Shown: in pieces, positions 25,301 to 37,800 of the stretch
Layout of the letters: every line of letters begins with the position of its first letter
Numbering within the stretch: position 1 is the first letter of the stretch
Source of the DNA: Diprion similis
Taxonomy: Eukaryota; Arthropoda; Insecta; Hymenoptera; Diprionidae
Direction: 5' to 3'
DNA: 64,000 bases
NCBI RefSeq assembly: GCF_021155765.1
Contig: NC_060110.1
Span: 21,846,001 to 21,910,000 of the forward strand
The notes under the pieces: model-generated
What the model saw: the letters and a program-made list of their open reading frames with translations, nothing else
What the model was told of the DNA's origin: nothing
The model's database searches: none
Program-made: the position numbers and the translations under genes

Positions 25301-28300
25301 TCAGCGTTGAGGCAGAAAGTGATTTTTTCGCGTAGGAAAAAATCCAATTTTTGAAATCACTTTGACTTCGTGGATATCGAAAGCTCCGAGCATCATTGCC
25401 GTGTCGGAAAACTTGCAGGTGGGACTCGGTAGTTAAACGATAAAATTATCATTCGATAATTCGCCTTTGACGTACGTAGTTCGATTAGTCAAGTCTGTAG
25501 AAAACGTGTTTCCATTAAAGATACGGCTATCCGGCCTCTGGAATAATACTGCTAGGATTTTGCATGTGCTGTTTCCTAACGAGCAAACAGAAGAAACTGC
25601 AAACAATTAACCCAGCGTCACAAGTCGCGGCTTACAACCACAATTGATGTATGGATACACAATAATCTAGTGCGAATGGGATGACGTTGGATTCAAGAGA
25701 ACACAACGCAGAACGTCATTTAACCGTGCGATGTTGGAAGAAGCAGTTGTAGGTAAGTGGCTTCGTCTAGTCTCTCGAGCATGGGACTTTGAAAGATCGA
25801 AATTCAGCAGCTGTGCCAAACGTCTTCATTCCCGAAATTGGATCCCAAATATCTCACTTACAATCAGCTACAGCATTGAAACTGTCGTGCTCATCTCAGT
25901 CGAAAAAACGGTTAGCAAAATGTTTTGTAATAATTTTGAGTCTGGGCAAAGATATCGGAGCGATGCGGCCAAGGGCATCTGCGATTACAGTTCTGGCCCA
26001 AAGCCAGAAGCCCGCTAGAGTGTCCCACGTCTGTTTCAAGCGGATGGTCCGAATCCTGAAGAACGAAAAGGCTTCTAAATTTCAGGAAACTTAGATAAGC
26101 ATTTAAATCTTATGCGTGAAAAATTTCACCTCGTAACAATATTTTCCTCTCGAGACTCGCCCCATTGATCACTTTTTCTGCACAGGGTAGCCGAGGCTTC
26201 GATTCGGCGAACAGGCGGAATCAGCTGCCCCAGTTTTGCTCTATACATTTGTGAGGTAAGCGAATAGCTTCACACGTTATAACCATTTCGAATTAATCGT
26301 GTTTAGTACCGACTACTGAGTGAATTGATTTTGGCTTGAGCCGGGGTTGGTGGGACCATTTGGACCGGTTCGAACGGTTGCATGTTTCTTTAGTCGTTGG
26401 GCAGACGACCCTTGACCTCCGTTCAGAATCGTTAAAAATAGATTCGCTTCCGGAAAAAAGTCCGCCCGGTGATTGATCGGCGGAAAACTATTCTCTGATC
26501 GGATCTACGCGCGTGCAGAGAAACCCAAGGCGACGACGGTGTTTCGAATCCGCCGGTCATATCGGCTTTGTGTCAAGTTCGCGTGGACCGACTTAAAACG
26601 ATTGGCCAGATCCACCCCCCGCGGCAGGTCGACCTGTGACATTTGTTTCCCTGCGAAATTGCTCGGCCCTTGAGATGCCGATAAGGAATCAAAAAATGGG
26701 AGAAAAGTCAATGGAAACAGGATAAACACAAAAACAGACTCGCTTTCAGGGCCTGAATGCAACGTCAATGACACAATTTTGAAATTTGAACCCACAATAT
26801 TTCTAGTTCTGATACTGTAACGTTTGTCATACGGTGTGTCGGAAGTTCTAACATTTTTGAAACGACGTTAGCAGGAATGAAACATGCGGAACAAGTACTT
26901 CTTTCAATTTGTGATCCAAAACAGTTGCATAAAAAATAAATTGGAAGTAAGTTTTATAAGTATGTATGAAGCATTTTACGTCATATTATTTGTAACGAAA
27001 ATTTTCCGTCACATTCCCGTTGTGACGTATCTGAAAATAGTGAAAGTTTTTCAACGACGTCAGGCTTGACGAGCGTATTGCGTTATCCAGCGGTTATTTG
27101 AGCTGTGTTGAAGGCATAGTATGGTAATTCGTTGACATTCTCGAAACGGCATTTTGGCAGATTAATGTCAACTGTCGCAGTGATACGAACTAGGGAATAA
27201 AATTCGCATGCGATTTCTGACCTATCTGGGTCAATTCAAATTGAAAATTAAACGGTAAACTGACGCATGAATATTATAGGTATCGGTAAGCGCGTGGATT
27301 GAGATATCGATTAATTCACAATTATTGGTTATTCTGCCGAGCAGTCGGCACTACGCGAATCATTTTGCTAACATTAAAACGTCCATATCCTCTTCAGTGA
27401 GGTATATATTAACTCACGAATCGCAAACAGAGGGCTAAAAGTGCTTGAAGAAAAAAAACGATGCATCGCGGTCAGCCGCCAGTCAGCTCGCCGGAATTTT
27501 AATAGCGTGAAAATTCAGGTAGATTACATAAACTGTAACGAGGTTGAAAACGCAATTTGGTTAAAAGTCGAGCCGCTAATGGCTCGGAACGTGATGTTTC
27601 TTCAGTTTTATCTAATTATATACGTTCCGAATTCGATCAGACCGTAATATTTTGCAACTGGAACTAATGAGGGAAATCTTCTGGAGGGTTTCCTTGGGTT
27701 GAGATCTAATAGCGATCGAATTAACCATAAGATCCCATCGATCGCTAAAAATGTCCTTCTCTCTTTTACGTTAGTGAATTTTGCATCAAAGATGCAACAG
27801 TCTTACAGTTTGACTAAGAAAAGTGACAGACACTGTTGCGGAAATGTCCGACTCGGTTTCAGTGCTTGAAAAAAATCAGAGAAAAGTAGCACTCGGGCGT
27901 TAAACTCTAGGGAAAATTTTTAGGGTGCAAGGGAGAACCCGTTGAAAAATTATTACACCATCGCCATGAGGGTTGTAACGCTGGTATAATTATTACATAT
28001 TCAACGCGTGGAAATAATGAAGTGTTTGGCGTGTACTTGGAACAGAGATAGATCGCAGGTTGCGCAAGCGCCACGAAGGCCGTTGGCGAGGAGCTGGAAG
28101 CTCGAAAGCTCCCTTGCAATCAATACGGCAATGGCCGACGTCGTACGGCAGTCAGGGCTCGACTTCGGACGAAAACGCATCAGACAAATCCCAGCTGCAC
28201 TTTGGCACTCCTTCGCAGCCTCTGAGAAGACATATTTATATCGCAAAACTGCACCGGTCGGCAGATTTCGAGAAGAACTCAAGGATCCTTGAGAAGGATG

Positions 28301-28873
28301 CGCTGCTGCTGAATCCTCGGGGTGTTCTGCAGGGCCGAGCGAACCTCGCAGGGATAACTGACCGTGCCCAACGTCGGAATTGACCCCGACATTGCTCGCA
28401 TTGGCGCGCCGAGGTTCGAAAACGGCAGGATACGAAGCGCGGAAGTCGCCCTTTCCTCGCGAGTTAACGTCCCTTTCGAAACCTGCGAGAGCACTCGTAG
28501 TTTGAAATCCGAGAAAACGGAAGTCCCACTGAGCTTAACTTCCGGTAAAAGGAACCGAGATCCGATACTCCCGGAGGGAATCGTCGGGTGCAGCAGCACG
28601 TGCCGGGTGTCCGGGCATATCCGGGTGACGAAACTCGCGATCACGGTCGGATTTTTGGGGTCTCTGAACGTCGAAAGGATCCTCCGTCTTTTTATCGGGG
28701 GTCGCCGCAAGTCCGACGGGAATTTACAAAAACACTCTCAAAACGGCAACCCGGCGACGCGATTCGAGGGCCCCTCCAACCACCGAGCGAGATCGCGAAC
28801 GAGCCGAGGGTCCGGTTCCCTTAATTCTTCCGCTACCAGCTCTCTCGCTGCGGAAAGCATTGCGACCTGTGAA
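22314..28873. other. Intergenic and presumed 5' region of the glutamate transporter gene
   Basis: No complete gene seen. Exon-like pieces on the plus strand are a segment ending in the donor GTAG|GTAAGTGG at 25752, and 26186-26255, bounded by a CTGCACAG acceptor and a GTGAG|GTAAGC donor. Both could be 5' UTR exons of the transporter. From about 28000 the sequence is GC-richer, as expected near a promoter or first coding exon. Confidence 0.35.
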
Positions 28874-31800
28874 ATGGAGGAGAAATCATCAGCCCGATTT
28901 TCAGAATACCTCTTTGCCAAAATGGGCGGGCAGGACGTCCTGGCCTCGCAGGGTCCCCGTAAGGTGACAGCCGATACGAGAAAGTGGATTCAGGACAACC
29001 TTCTCCTCCTTATCACCTTGTCAGGTGTTCTGCTTGGCGTCATCCTCGGTGAGTCAATGATTCTTAGTTTATTTTAAAAGAAGTAAATGCTAATTCCATA
29101 AGATAACATGTTTCTGCAGGGATTGAGCAGTCCTTTTGTGTTTGAATGACAATTTTCATTGTTGAAATCTTCATAGTTATCATGTCTGACTGTGTGGTAT
29201 TTTTTTTATTGTATAATGTAGGCTAAATGTTGACCATTTCTTGTATTTTCTCAACTATTAACCATCGCAAATGGAGAATCTTTTTTTGTTTGATTAAGCT
29301 AAGATTAAATTTCAGTCACAAATAAGATTCAACTTGGGAGTATATTTGTACCCCTCATTTCTGTGAAAAAAATGTCGAGGGTAAAAATGCGTTTTGTTGT
29401 TAGTCCTGAGAAGAGTTGACCTTAAAAAAACTTTTTTCTTACAAATCCTCGCCGTTTTTGTGAAAAACCTCAATTACCACGCTTCTTTTTAACTGAAATC
29501 ATGAAACAGAAATTTTTTAAATAAGGTTGATCATCTTTTGCCTCTGTCTTTTCAGGATCAATTCATTTAGAAAAAACCAAATAACAAAAGAGGGCAAGAA
29601 ATGTATTAAACAAATTATGCTTTTTAAAATTCCCTAAATATGTCACGAGCCTCTATTACCTGCGATGCATGCACACGATGGAAGTAGAAACTCTTGGATG
29701 AACGAGTTACTATTATAGGGCGCATTCGCCGAGTTTGCTGCCTTCACAAAAGCGTGCATGCATGAAGTGCAAGTGCATATTGAGCGAGAAATTAATTTTA
29801 TCTGCTCGGAGAAGCGAGCCGTAGACAATACTACTGCAGGACAGTATTAATAACTCTCGATTAATGCTTTACCAAATCAATTGTCGATGATTAAGCTATT
29901 GTGCTCACTTGTGTGCAGGATCTGGTTCGATCAGTACTGAACAAAGAACGAACAAAAATTCAATGATTTATAGAGATCAGACTAAAAATAAAAATTCATT
30001 GCTCGTGATTTTACCGACGTGTTGGTCCCGTGTTCATCAGGCTCATATTATTTTACACGTGCAATTCGTCGCCTTTTTTGTCTAGGGTGCTTGCGATAGT
30101 CGGATAAATGTTTATTGGTCAGTGTATTGTTAGACTGCGGTTTTTTATATGGGATCAGTTTGATTTGCTGAACGTATCCGCGTGACGGTAAGTCAAGTAC
30201 CTAATCGTGGTTCGTTCGAGTGATTGGCGCAACTAATGTCAACTGGTACCAGTTGATCCGGCTGACCGCCAAATATACTCGTTTAACTTATCGTCATTAG
30301 GAAAACTGATCGTGGAATTGAAAGTAATCAAGTAATTGTATTAGAACTATTCCACTGTTATAAGAGAACGAGTGAGTCTTTACCGAATCCATGCGAATTT
30401 TCTTCTGGTGAAGCTTGTGATGTCTTCTGATTTGGTAATTCCCGAATTTTCGTTTTAAAAAATCTCAGAATTGCAATAATTTCAGTTTTTCGAATTCGAC
30501 GAAAGACCTGCATCCGTTCTGTAAAAATTTTTTGACAGAATTGTTCGAAATTGAAAGTCAAGTTCCAGTTTCTTTCCCTGGTCGATATAACCGCGTGAAA
30601 ACCTCTCACGGCTCCAAAAGTAAAGATCAGTCGACAGCGTCAAATTACGGTGCCAATTGAATAATCAATAGCCTGAACCGAAACTAAAGTTTCAGAATAT
30701 TATAGTAGTTAATTAAAATTGGTCTTCCCAATTGATGAAAATTATACTTCAACAAGGAAGTCATGCGACATAAGCATTAGACTATGAATTGAGTTAGACT
30801 GTTACTAAGAAAGACCGAAAAACCAACTGATAAAAAAATTCAATAAGAAGCAATTATCCTCGTGCGAATAATGTTAACGACAATGAAATCCTAGCTTAAG
30901 CAATGCGTCGTGTTTGTGGGGCACGTGAGTCGTATACACAGTAAATTACAAGGCCCGAAAGCTGGTCACGCAAAAGCGCTCAATCAAGTTCGTCTGACTA
31001 GGTAATGGAATGTCATCAGCACGGAAAGTTTGCTAGTTAAAACTGGTAGGCTTTTGATTGACTAGCTCAAATTTCTGCGCAGAATGAATGACGTTGACTT
31101 ACCTTTTGAAGGCAATTAGACGATACATTACCCGGATTGCAGTCGAGCTTTAGTTCATCATTACGTAATAGTTCAGGAGGCGTTGCGAAAGTAAGGGGTG
31201 CTAATATCCTTCAAAGGCTTCCGTCAAATGTCGTGTCTACTTAAAATTAGCTGAAATGCCTCTTCTGCGTTGTCGGCTACTACGTAACGTTATTGTAATG
31301 AAATCACTCAGGCAGCAATCGACCCTGAAGTTTGAAACGTATTCGCGTATTGCAATACTAGTGCAACACGCAGTTGCGAATTATTCGAATTCACAGGGAC
31401 ATTAACCGGACTTCGTTCATCATGGTAAGTTGTTCAAATGTCCGACTATTCCACGATGGATAACGTTAAGCACCTTAAATCATGAATTGTCCCGATAGAA
31501 TAACTATCGACTGGCTTATGCTAAATAGTGGGTGGGATTATCTTAGATCACGCAAATCGCTCTAGTTCAGTCTAATCGCGTAAGCTATTGCCTGATCAAA
31601 ACTGTACACAGTGGGATAGTTGGACGTAATGATCATGGCAGTCCTCCAAGAGGCTCGAGCTGTATGATAGGTGTATGCATAAATAATAGCAAGCTATAAA
31701 GTGTGTAAACCTGAACTGATTAGACCACCGAATCGCTGTCAATTTCACTTGATATACTAGTTTTTGATGTATGGATCGACCAGGAAAAAGTAGACATGAG

Positions 31801-34800
31801 TGGTCTAACTTATATATGCTGTTCAACGTTCGTGTCGTAATCGAATTCTCGATATTCTGAAGGATACGAAGGATACTCCCAAGATATTTCGTCCAGCTTA
31901 AAACTACGGAAAAATAATTAATCATGAAAGGATTTTTTCGAATATATCAGATATCAGTCAGGTTTTTCGATGAAGACACTGGCCGGGTTCTCTATTCTAT
32001 AAATTTTTACTCTGGCTGGAGAATTTCTCTCCGAATTGAATGACCTGAAGTTTGCGAGTCGTGAAAGCTTTCAATGTCGCAACAAAGCGAGCAATGGTCC
32101 GCAGTCATTATCGACTGACTTCGAGTGTCCTATTTTTATTCAAGTTCACAAGAATTTCTTTGTTCTTTATGCCTTTGCTTCTTTCCGCTTCGAATCGACC
32201 GGCCTTGAAGAGCATTCCAAAGGCCTTGAAGAGCTCTCAGAGATGTTATTTATGCTTGAATACTTTTCAGGCCAAAATTAACCAACGGAAACAATTATGA
32301 CAGCAAATAATCTTCAGAGATGTTGCATACGTAAAAATGTAAGTTATGGGAACGATGGAATTTGAACCAAAAAATCCACAACAAACACTGCAGACATCAC
32401 AGTGTGAAGATAATTGGAAATAGATCTAGTCAATTCGAATAAAAATTCCTTCTACGTGACGACCAAATATGAGTTTTAAGCGAAATATGTCTTAACCTCG
32501 TGACATTTCTGTTCACAGGCTTTGGATTGCGACCCCTTGAACTAGGCGGGAATGCAGTAATGCTGATCAGCTACCCCGGAGAGCTATTCATGAGGCTACT
32601 TAAGCTGATGATTCTGCCCCTGGTAATAGCCAGCCTAATATCGGGTAAGTCAGTCAGGCTGAATTGAACTCTCTATAATTCATCGAATATTCAGTGCGAT
32701 GAACTCAAATGTTGACCGAAAACAATCCGTCCACCAAACTGTTTGCTAGCACCCAATTCACACTCATTTCATTCAACATTGCGTTACCACTTTCAATTTC
32801 TAAAGTGTTATTTTTGCGACCGAGACACTTTAAGTAAAGTCTGAATTAGCAGACCCGATTGCAAGGAACAGGAATTGTAAGTCGCGATATCATCGCTGCT
32901 CGTAACACAAATTCTTGATTAATAACAACGTCAGAATATCTTGCATACAATATTCGTGATAGAATGTGAAATAATAATCCGTCTACTTATCGCTGATGTA
33001 TATTCATGATTTTCTAAAATGAATTTGTTTCGTTATCGTTCAGTGTATAATTTGCACAGTATTTGAATCAATATAATACAAGAAAAAAATTCAAATAAAT
33101 TTTTACTCATAATTTTTCATTTACTGGTTTCTTGCGTGATATTTTTCCTCGGCTAAAATTCAACCATGAATTATTATCGGACGATACGAATTCTCAAAAG
33201 AAGTTAGACTTTTCTATAACAACTGAGATTGGCAAAGTAAGTTGACAAATTTCCAATACGCAATGATATTCGTAGAAATGCAGGCGAGGTCACATCGATT
33301 CGAATATCGCAAATGGTATGGTGAATAATTTAGTGGGAAAAAAAAACTCGGATTTCCCTCGACATCAGGCAACTGGCACGCGCCGAATATCTACGTATTC
33401 ACCGGTTTATCTGCAAATTCGTGTTGCACACTACACATGTGTTCAATAACGAATAAACCACCCTAGCGGACAGGATGGCGTGCAGCCCTTTGAAATTTTT
33501 TCGATTATCCATCTACCATCCATCAATTACCTCGGTTACATTTTCAATTCTTCACCCATCCATCAATCGATTGTTTTCCACAAATAATCGACCTTCTTTA
33601 GCGACCTTGTCGCTGAGTATAATAACTCATTATCGATCACCATCGTGTACGAATTCAAGGGAACGATCACAGGAGCAAAACTTAGAGCGTAATGGTTTGC
33701 ATCTCCGTATCTCTCCAGGGTCAGCGAGTCTGAACGCACGCATGAACGGCAAGATTGCGGTGAGAACGCTGGTCTACTTCATCCTGACATCCCTGTTCAA
33801 CGCCATACTCGGAGTGGCTTTAGTCATAGCGATTCACCCGGGAGATCCGGGTCTCAGGGAGTCAACAACGACTGCGTCGCATCCCAGGGCCGTCAATATC
33901 CTGGATAGCCTGTTGGACCTGGGAAGGTAATGGAATCGAAAATCTGCCTCCTTTAAATCGAGTCTCCATCAAATTTTTTCATCCAAGACCGCGTTTAGCG
34001 GCTGCTTAAGAGGATGCCCTGGTCGATTTTAAGGTTGTCGTATATATCGTCAGATATCAAAGTGCACGTATTTTGAAGGCAGAAAAGGGCTTAACAGTTC
34101 TATTCTATATACAATTCTGAACAAAAAGACTCCAGTACATTTTTATTTGATGCAGAAATAAAGAAATGAAAATTTGTTACAGTCCTTATGTGCAGAATTG
34201 CGTATAGAATGAGGCTATCAAGCCATTTTTTGGCTTCCATATCTGAAGATATGTACCAGAACGTCGATATCGACTAGGGCACCCCCTTAAATTGCAAAAT
34301 TGTAAATGACGAGCGCCCTGTGACTTGACGGTACCTAATGAGCTTCACACCGGGAAGCCAGACCGCGAAGTAAGGAGATGAAGAGTGAGCTCGCAGTTAT
34401 ATGAAACGCTAAAGATCTGGTAGCTCAGCTTGAGTTGCATAACACTGCAGTTCTTTGCACTGGAAGCTTTTTTTTCCCTGGCAAAACCATCTTCCATCGA
34501 GAAATGAATGTACTAAGAAGAAAACGGCTTTCTTTTGGTATTTCATGACAACCGCACGTTACAAAACGATCAAACAGTCAATTTCTTACTGTACATCTGC
34601 TAGTGAAACACGGTACAACACATTATTAGCGATTATCAATTAACGGGAAAGGGGAATCATGTATGAAAGTAGTTCAACCAGTAGACAATGCTGCAATTGC
34701 TGGTCAGCATCAATCATGAGGTACATTTGATCAGGGAAACAATACGTTAGAGACTTCACTGGGACACAGTAACGCTACTTTGCGACATTATGAAAGTCAC

Positions 34801-37800
34801 ATTTGTTCTATTATGCTACTTCCAGTCAGAAAAGTTCAAAAAGAAGACAGTGATTATGTCTATCGCAAATGCTGCCTCGCGTGATTTGAGATATCTAACA
34901 TCAGGACGTCATACGTCACAGTTTTATTCTCCTGGCGTTCCCTGATCACCTATAGGCACCAATTTGCGAGGGCAATTCTACCTCCTGATACAGTGGTGTG
35001 AATATCTATCCTCAATATCCTACACGTCCTTCATTTGGACTCTGCCGTTTTCCTCACGATCACCGATGACTTTAAAAATTTGATGAAAAAAAAAGGAAAA
35101 ATCAGAAGTCCGAAACGCCGTGAACCAAGCACGAGGCAGTTATTTATTAATCAAGTATGACGTTGGGGTAGTATAATTCCTAGCCTTAGCGTAGGTCTGG
35201 GGCACGTTCATCGATTCGTGACGAGTTCTTATTCCCACTATTGCCCTGCTTCAGAAAACATCGGGCTTACCGAGTCTCGCCATCCACCAACACCGAGCTT
35301 TGGCAAAGCCCTGAATCTCCGCGAAGTAATGTATATGTGGGCTATCGTCTGTAGAAGTAAATGGTAGACCTCATTGGGTGGCGCGCTGTGTGTGCCCTCA
35401 GGATCAAAGCCGGGTCTTTCGAATGAGCGAATCTGTGTCACCGTGCGACTCAGCGAAGCCTTGCAATGGCGGGTAAAAGTTTTAAGGTGAAAAAATCAGG
35501 GCAAAAATACATCGAGAGCGATCGCAATTTTCAAGTACCGTAAGTCCATTCTCGAGCTACGGTACCAAGCTATGCACTTGTGCTTGCATTCAACTTCTCG
35601 ATTCGACTTCGATAATCGTTTTCGGGCTGTTAAGGCAGTCGAGGATTGAAGCTATGCGAAAATAAAGAATTTGCGATTGGGTAGATCTACGATAGTGGAA
35701 AACTTTCCGTCGTATTATATCTTGCCCGGTTTCTACACCCTGTAACGTGCAACATTTTTTCACCCACTTCAACACTCACTGTCAGTTTATTGGGCAATTT
35801 GCTCATTCCGCATATTTCGGCTCAAATACTTGCGTCTCAACTGCGGAAAATAAAGCCTGCCAACTGAAAGTGGACTAAAAAGTTTTAATTACGTGTTTCA
35901 ACCTGAGCCAAAAGTACATCGATACTTTTAACAGCGTTAGATTCAAGTCACGGTTAATTGGCATTTCCCTAATATAAGCGTATCTCATTCTGAAAAGTTA
36001 CAAACTTTATCGGCACTATAGACGTACAAACTTGAAAACTTTTCGCCTGACTTGTACTGGGATGCAGTTGGCAATGGGAACGGGAATTTCTCAGCTCAAC
36101 GCCTAAACTTTACCTTCTGTTTGGAATCTACTCACTGATCAATCTTGAACTGCCAAACATCAATTTTTTTTTTTTTTCTTTTCCGAATGGCTTGGGAAAT
36201 TACTCACTGACGTTAAAATGACATTTTGATTTTTGTCAGCTACGTATGTCCCAGGGAACAAAACTCGACTATTATTTCTCAACTGGTTGAAAACATTTCA
36301 ATTGTATTTCGTTTCATTCATTTCAAAAGATGGTAGATTCGTTTTCTACTGATACAATAGATCAACGTTGCTGTTTAAAAGCAATTTGTGAATTGGGACG
36401 AACGTGATGTCCTCAAGAGTTTTTGCATTGAAGTATCGACTGACGCGTACATAAAACGTAAAACTCAGACATCGACCGATAGGAAATCATCGACATTTGA
36501 AGAGTTTTAGAAGTACTACCTACCATACTTCAATAAATTAGGCTGCCCGTACAGCCGTGATATCGATCAATACGGTATGTCTCGACTACTATCTCCACCA
36601 AGCAATACAGATCCAAGCGCTGAATTTTCACCAAGTAATAAATTCTGCTTCCAAATATATCTGGTTGGATAAAGTAGCCTCTTGGAATTCAACGACGCGA
36701 CGAAACTTTGGCCATCGAGTGGATTGCCAAAACCAAAGAGAGCCAGATCTGCTTTGAACCTATAGTTGATGACACGCGTTTGAACGTCATCATCAATGAC
36801 CGTTGCTTCCAACGATAATGACATAGAAACATCTCACGAAGGTTTCAACTCTAAGTCGAATTCAAAAACTTGCAAATACCCGATTGGATGCATTTTTTTA
36901 ACAATCATTTTGCTTCAGTGAACACAACACTTATCATCTCCATTTCTGTTTAGTTGGTATAAAAGATTGCGAAGTTACCCGAGATAAATATCACACCGAA
37001 AATAAATCCACCAATGGGAAAATTGATTTAAAGTTCAATGTAAGAACATTGAATTTCCTGTTCGTTATAACCTGACGTACAGCAAACATCATCGTCATAC
37101 TAATCCCAGATTTATTTTCCATTCGCAGGAACATGTTCCCGGACAATCTGTTTCAAGCGGCTTTTCAGCAGGTTCGTAATACCCAGCAATTCAGTAAGAA
37201 GTATGAATCATAAATCCGTGAAAATAGAAAGCAAAAGACGAAGAGAGTAAAATTGCAATTTATGCAACGCAAGCAGGCCGCTCTGATTACCTGACGTAAT
37301 TTACAATCCAGGTCAATCTGTCACTGTATGGAACCGATGAGATTGCATTGTTGTTTTCAGAGTTCGAACCCTTCTCCGATTCAGGGGTAGATAACCGATT
37401 GAGCACTTTTATCGATCTTTCAGGCACACACTGTGTATGTTCCGAAGAAGCAGTCGATCCTGAACGACTCGGTGAAGGTGCTTCCGGAGAGTCTTCCCGA
37501 GGAAGAGCTGACCAGGGCGGTGCAGTACCGAAGCGGCACCAACACTCTAGGCATCGTATTCTTTTGTCTAGTGTTCGGCACCTTCCTGGGCACTCTGGGA
37601 GAGAAGGGTCAAGTCGTGATCGACTTCTTCAAGGCGGTATTCGAGGTCATAATGCGAATGGTCTCCAGCGTGATGTGGTGAGGAACTGATTACCCTTACA
37701 ATAATTCCTTGCCACCGGAGCTCAGTTATGACGCGTCCTTTTTTTTTTGAGCAGGTTGACACCGTTGGGAATAACGTCAGTAATCGCTGGTAAGATCCTC

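Noticed and set aside
28279-28710. 143-codon minus-strand ORF upstream of the transporter
   Set aside because: The segment is GC-rich, open in several frames and without motifs; it is probably a composition effect over a promoter or 5' UTR.
29390-29570. Possible further foldback pair in transporter intron 1 (GTTGACCTTA ... TAAGGTTGATC)
   Set aside because: The matching blocks are short and interrupted by unequal inserts in a T-rich context; not strong enough to call.
32202-32240. Short direct repeat of GGCCTTGAAGAGC in the intron before exon 2 of the transporter
   Set aside because: Only two imperfect units; an ordinary local duplication with no array.
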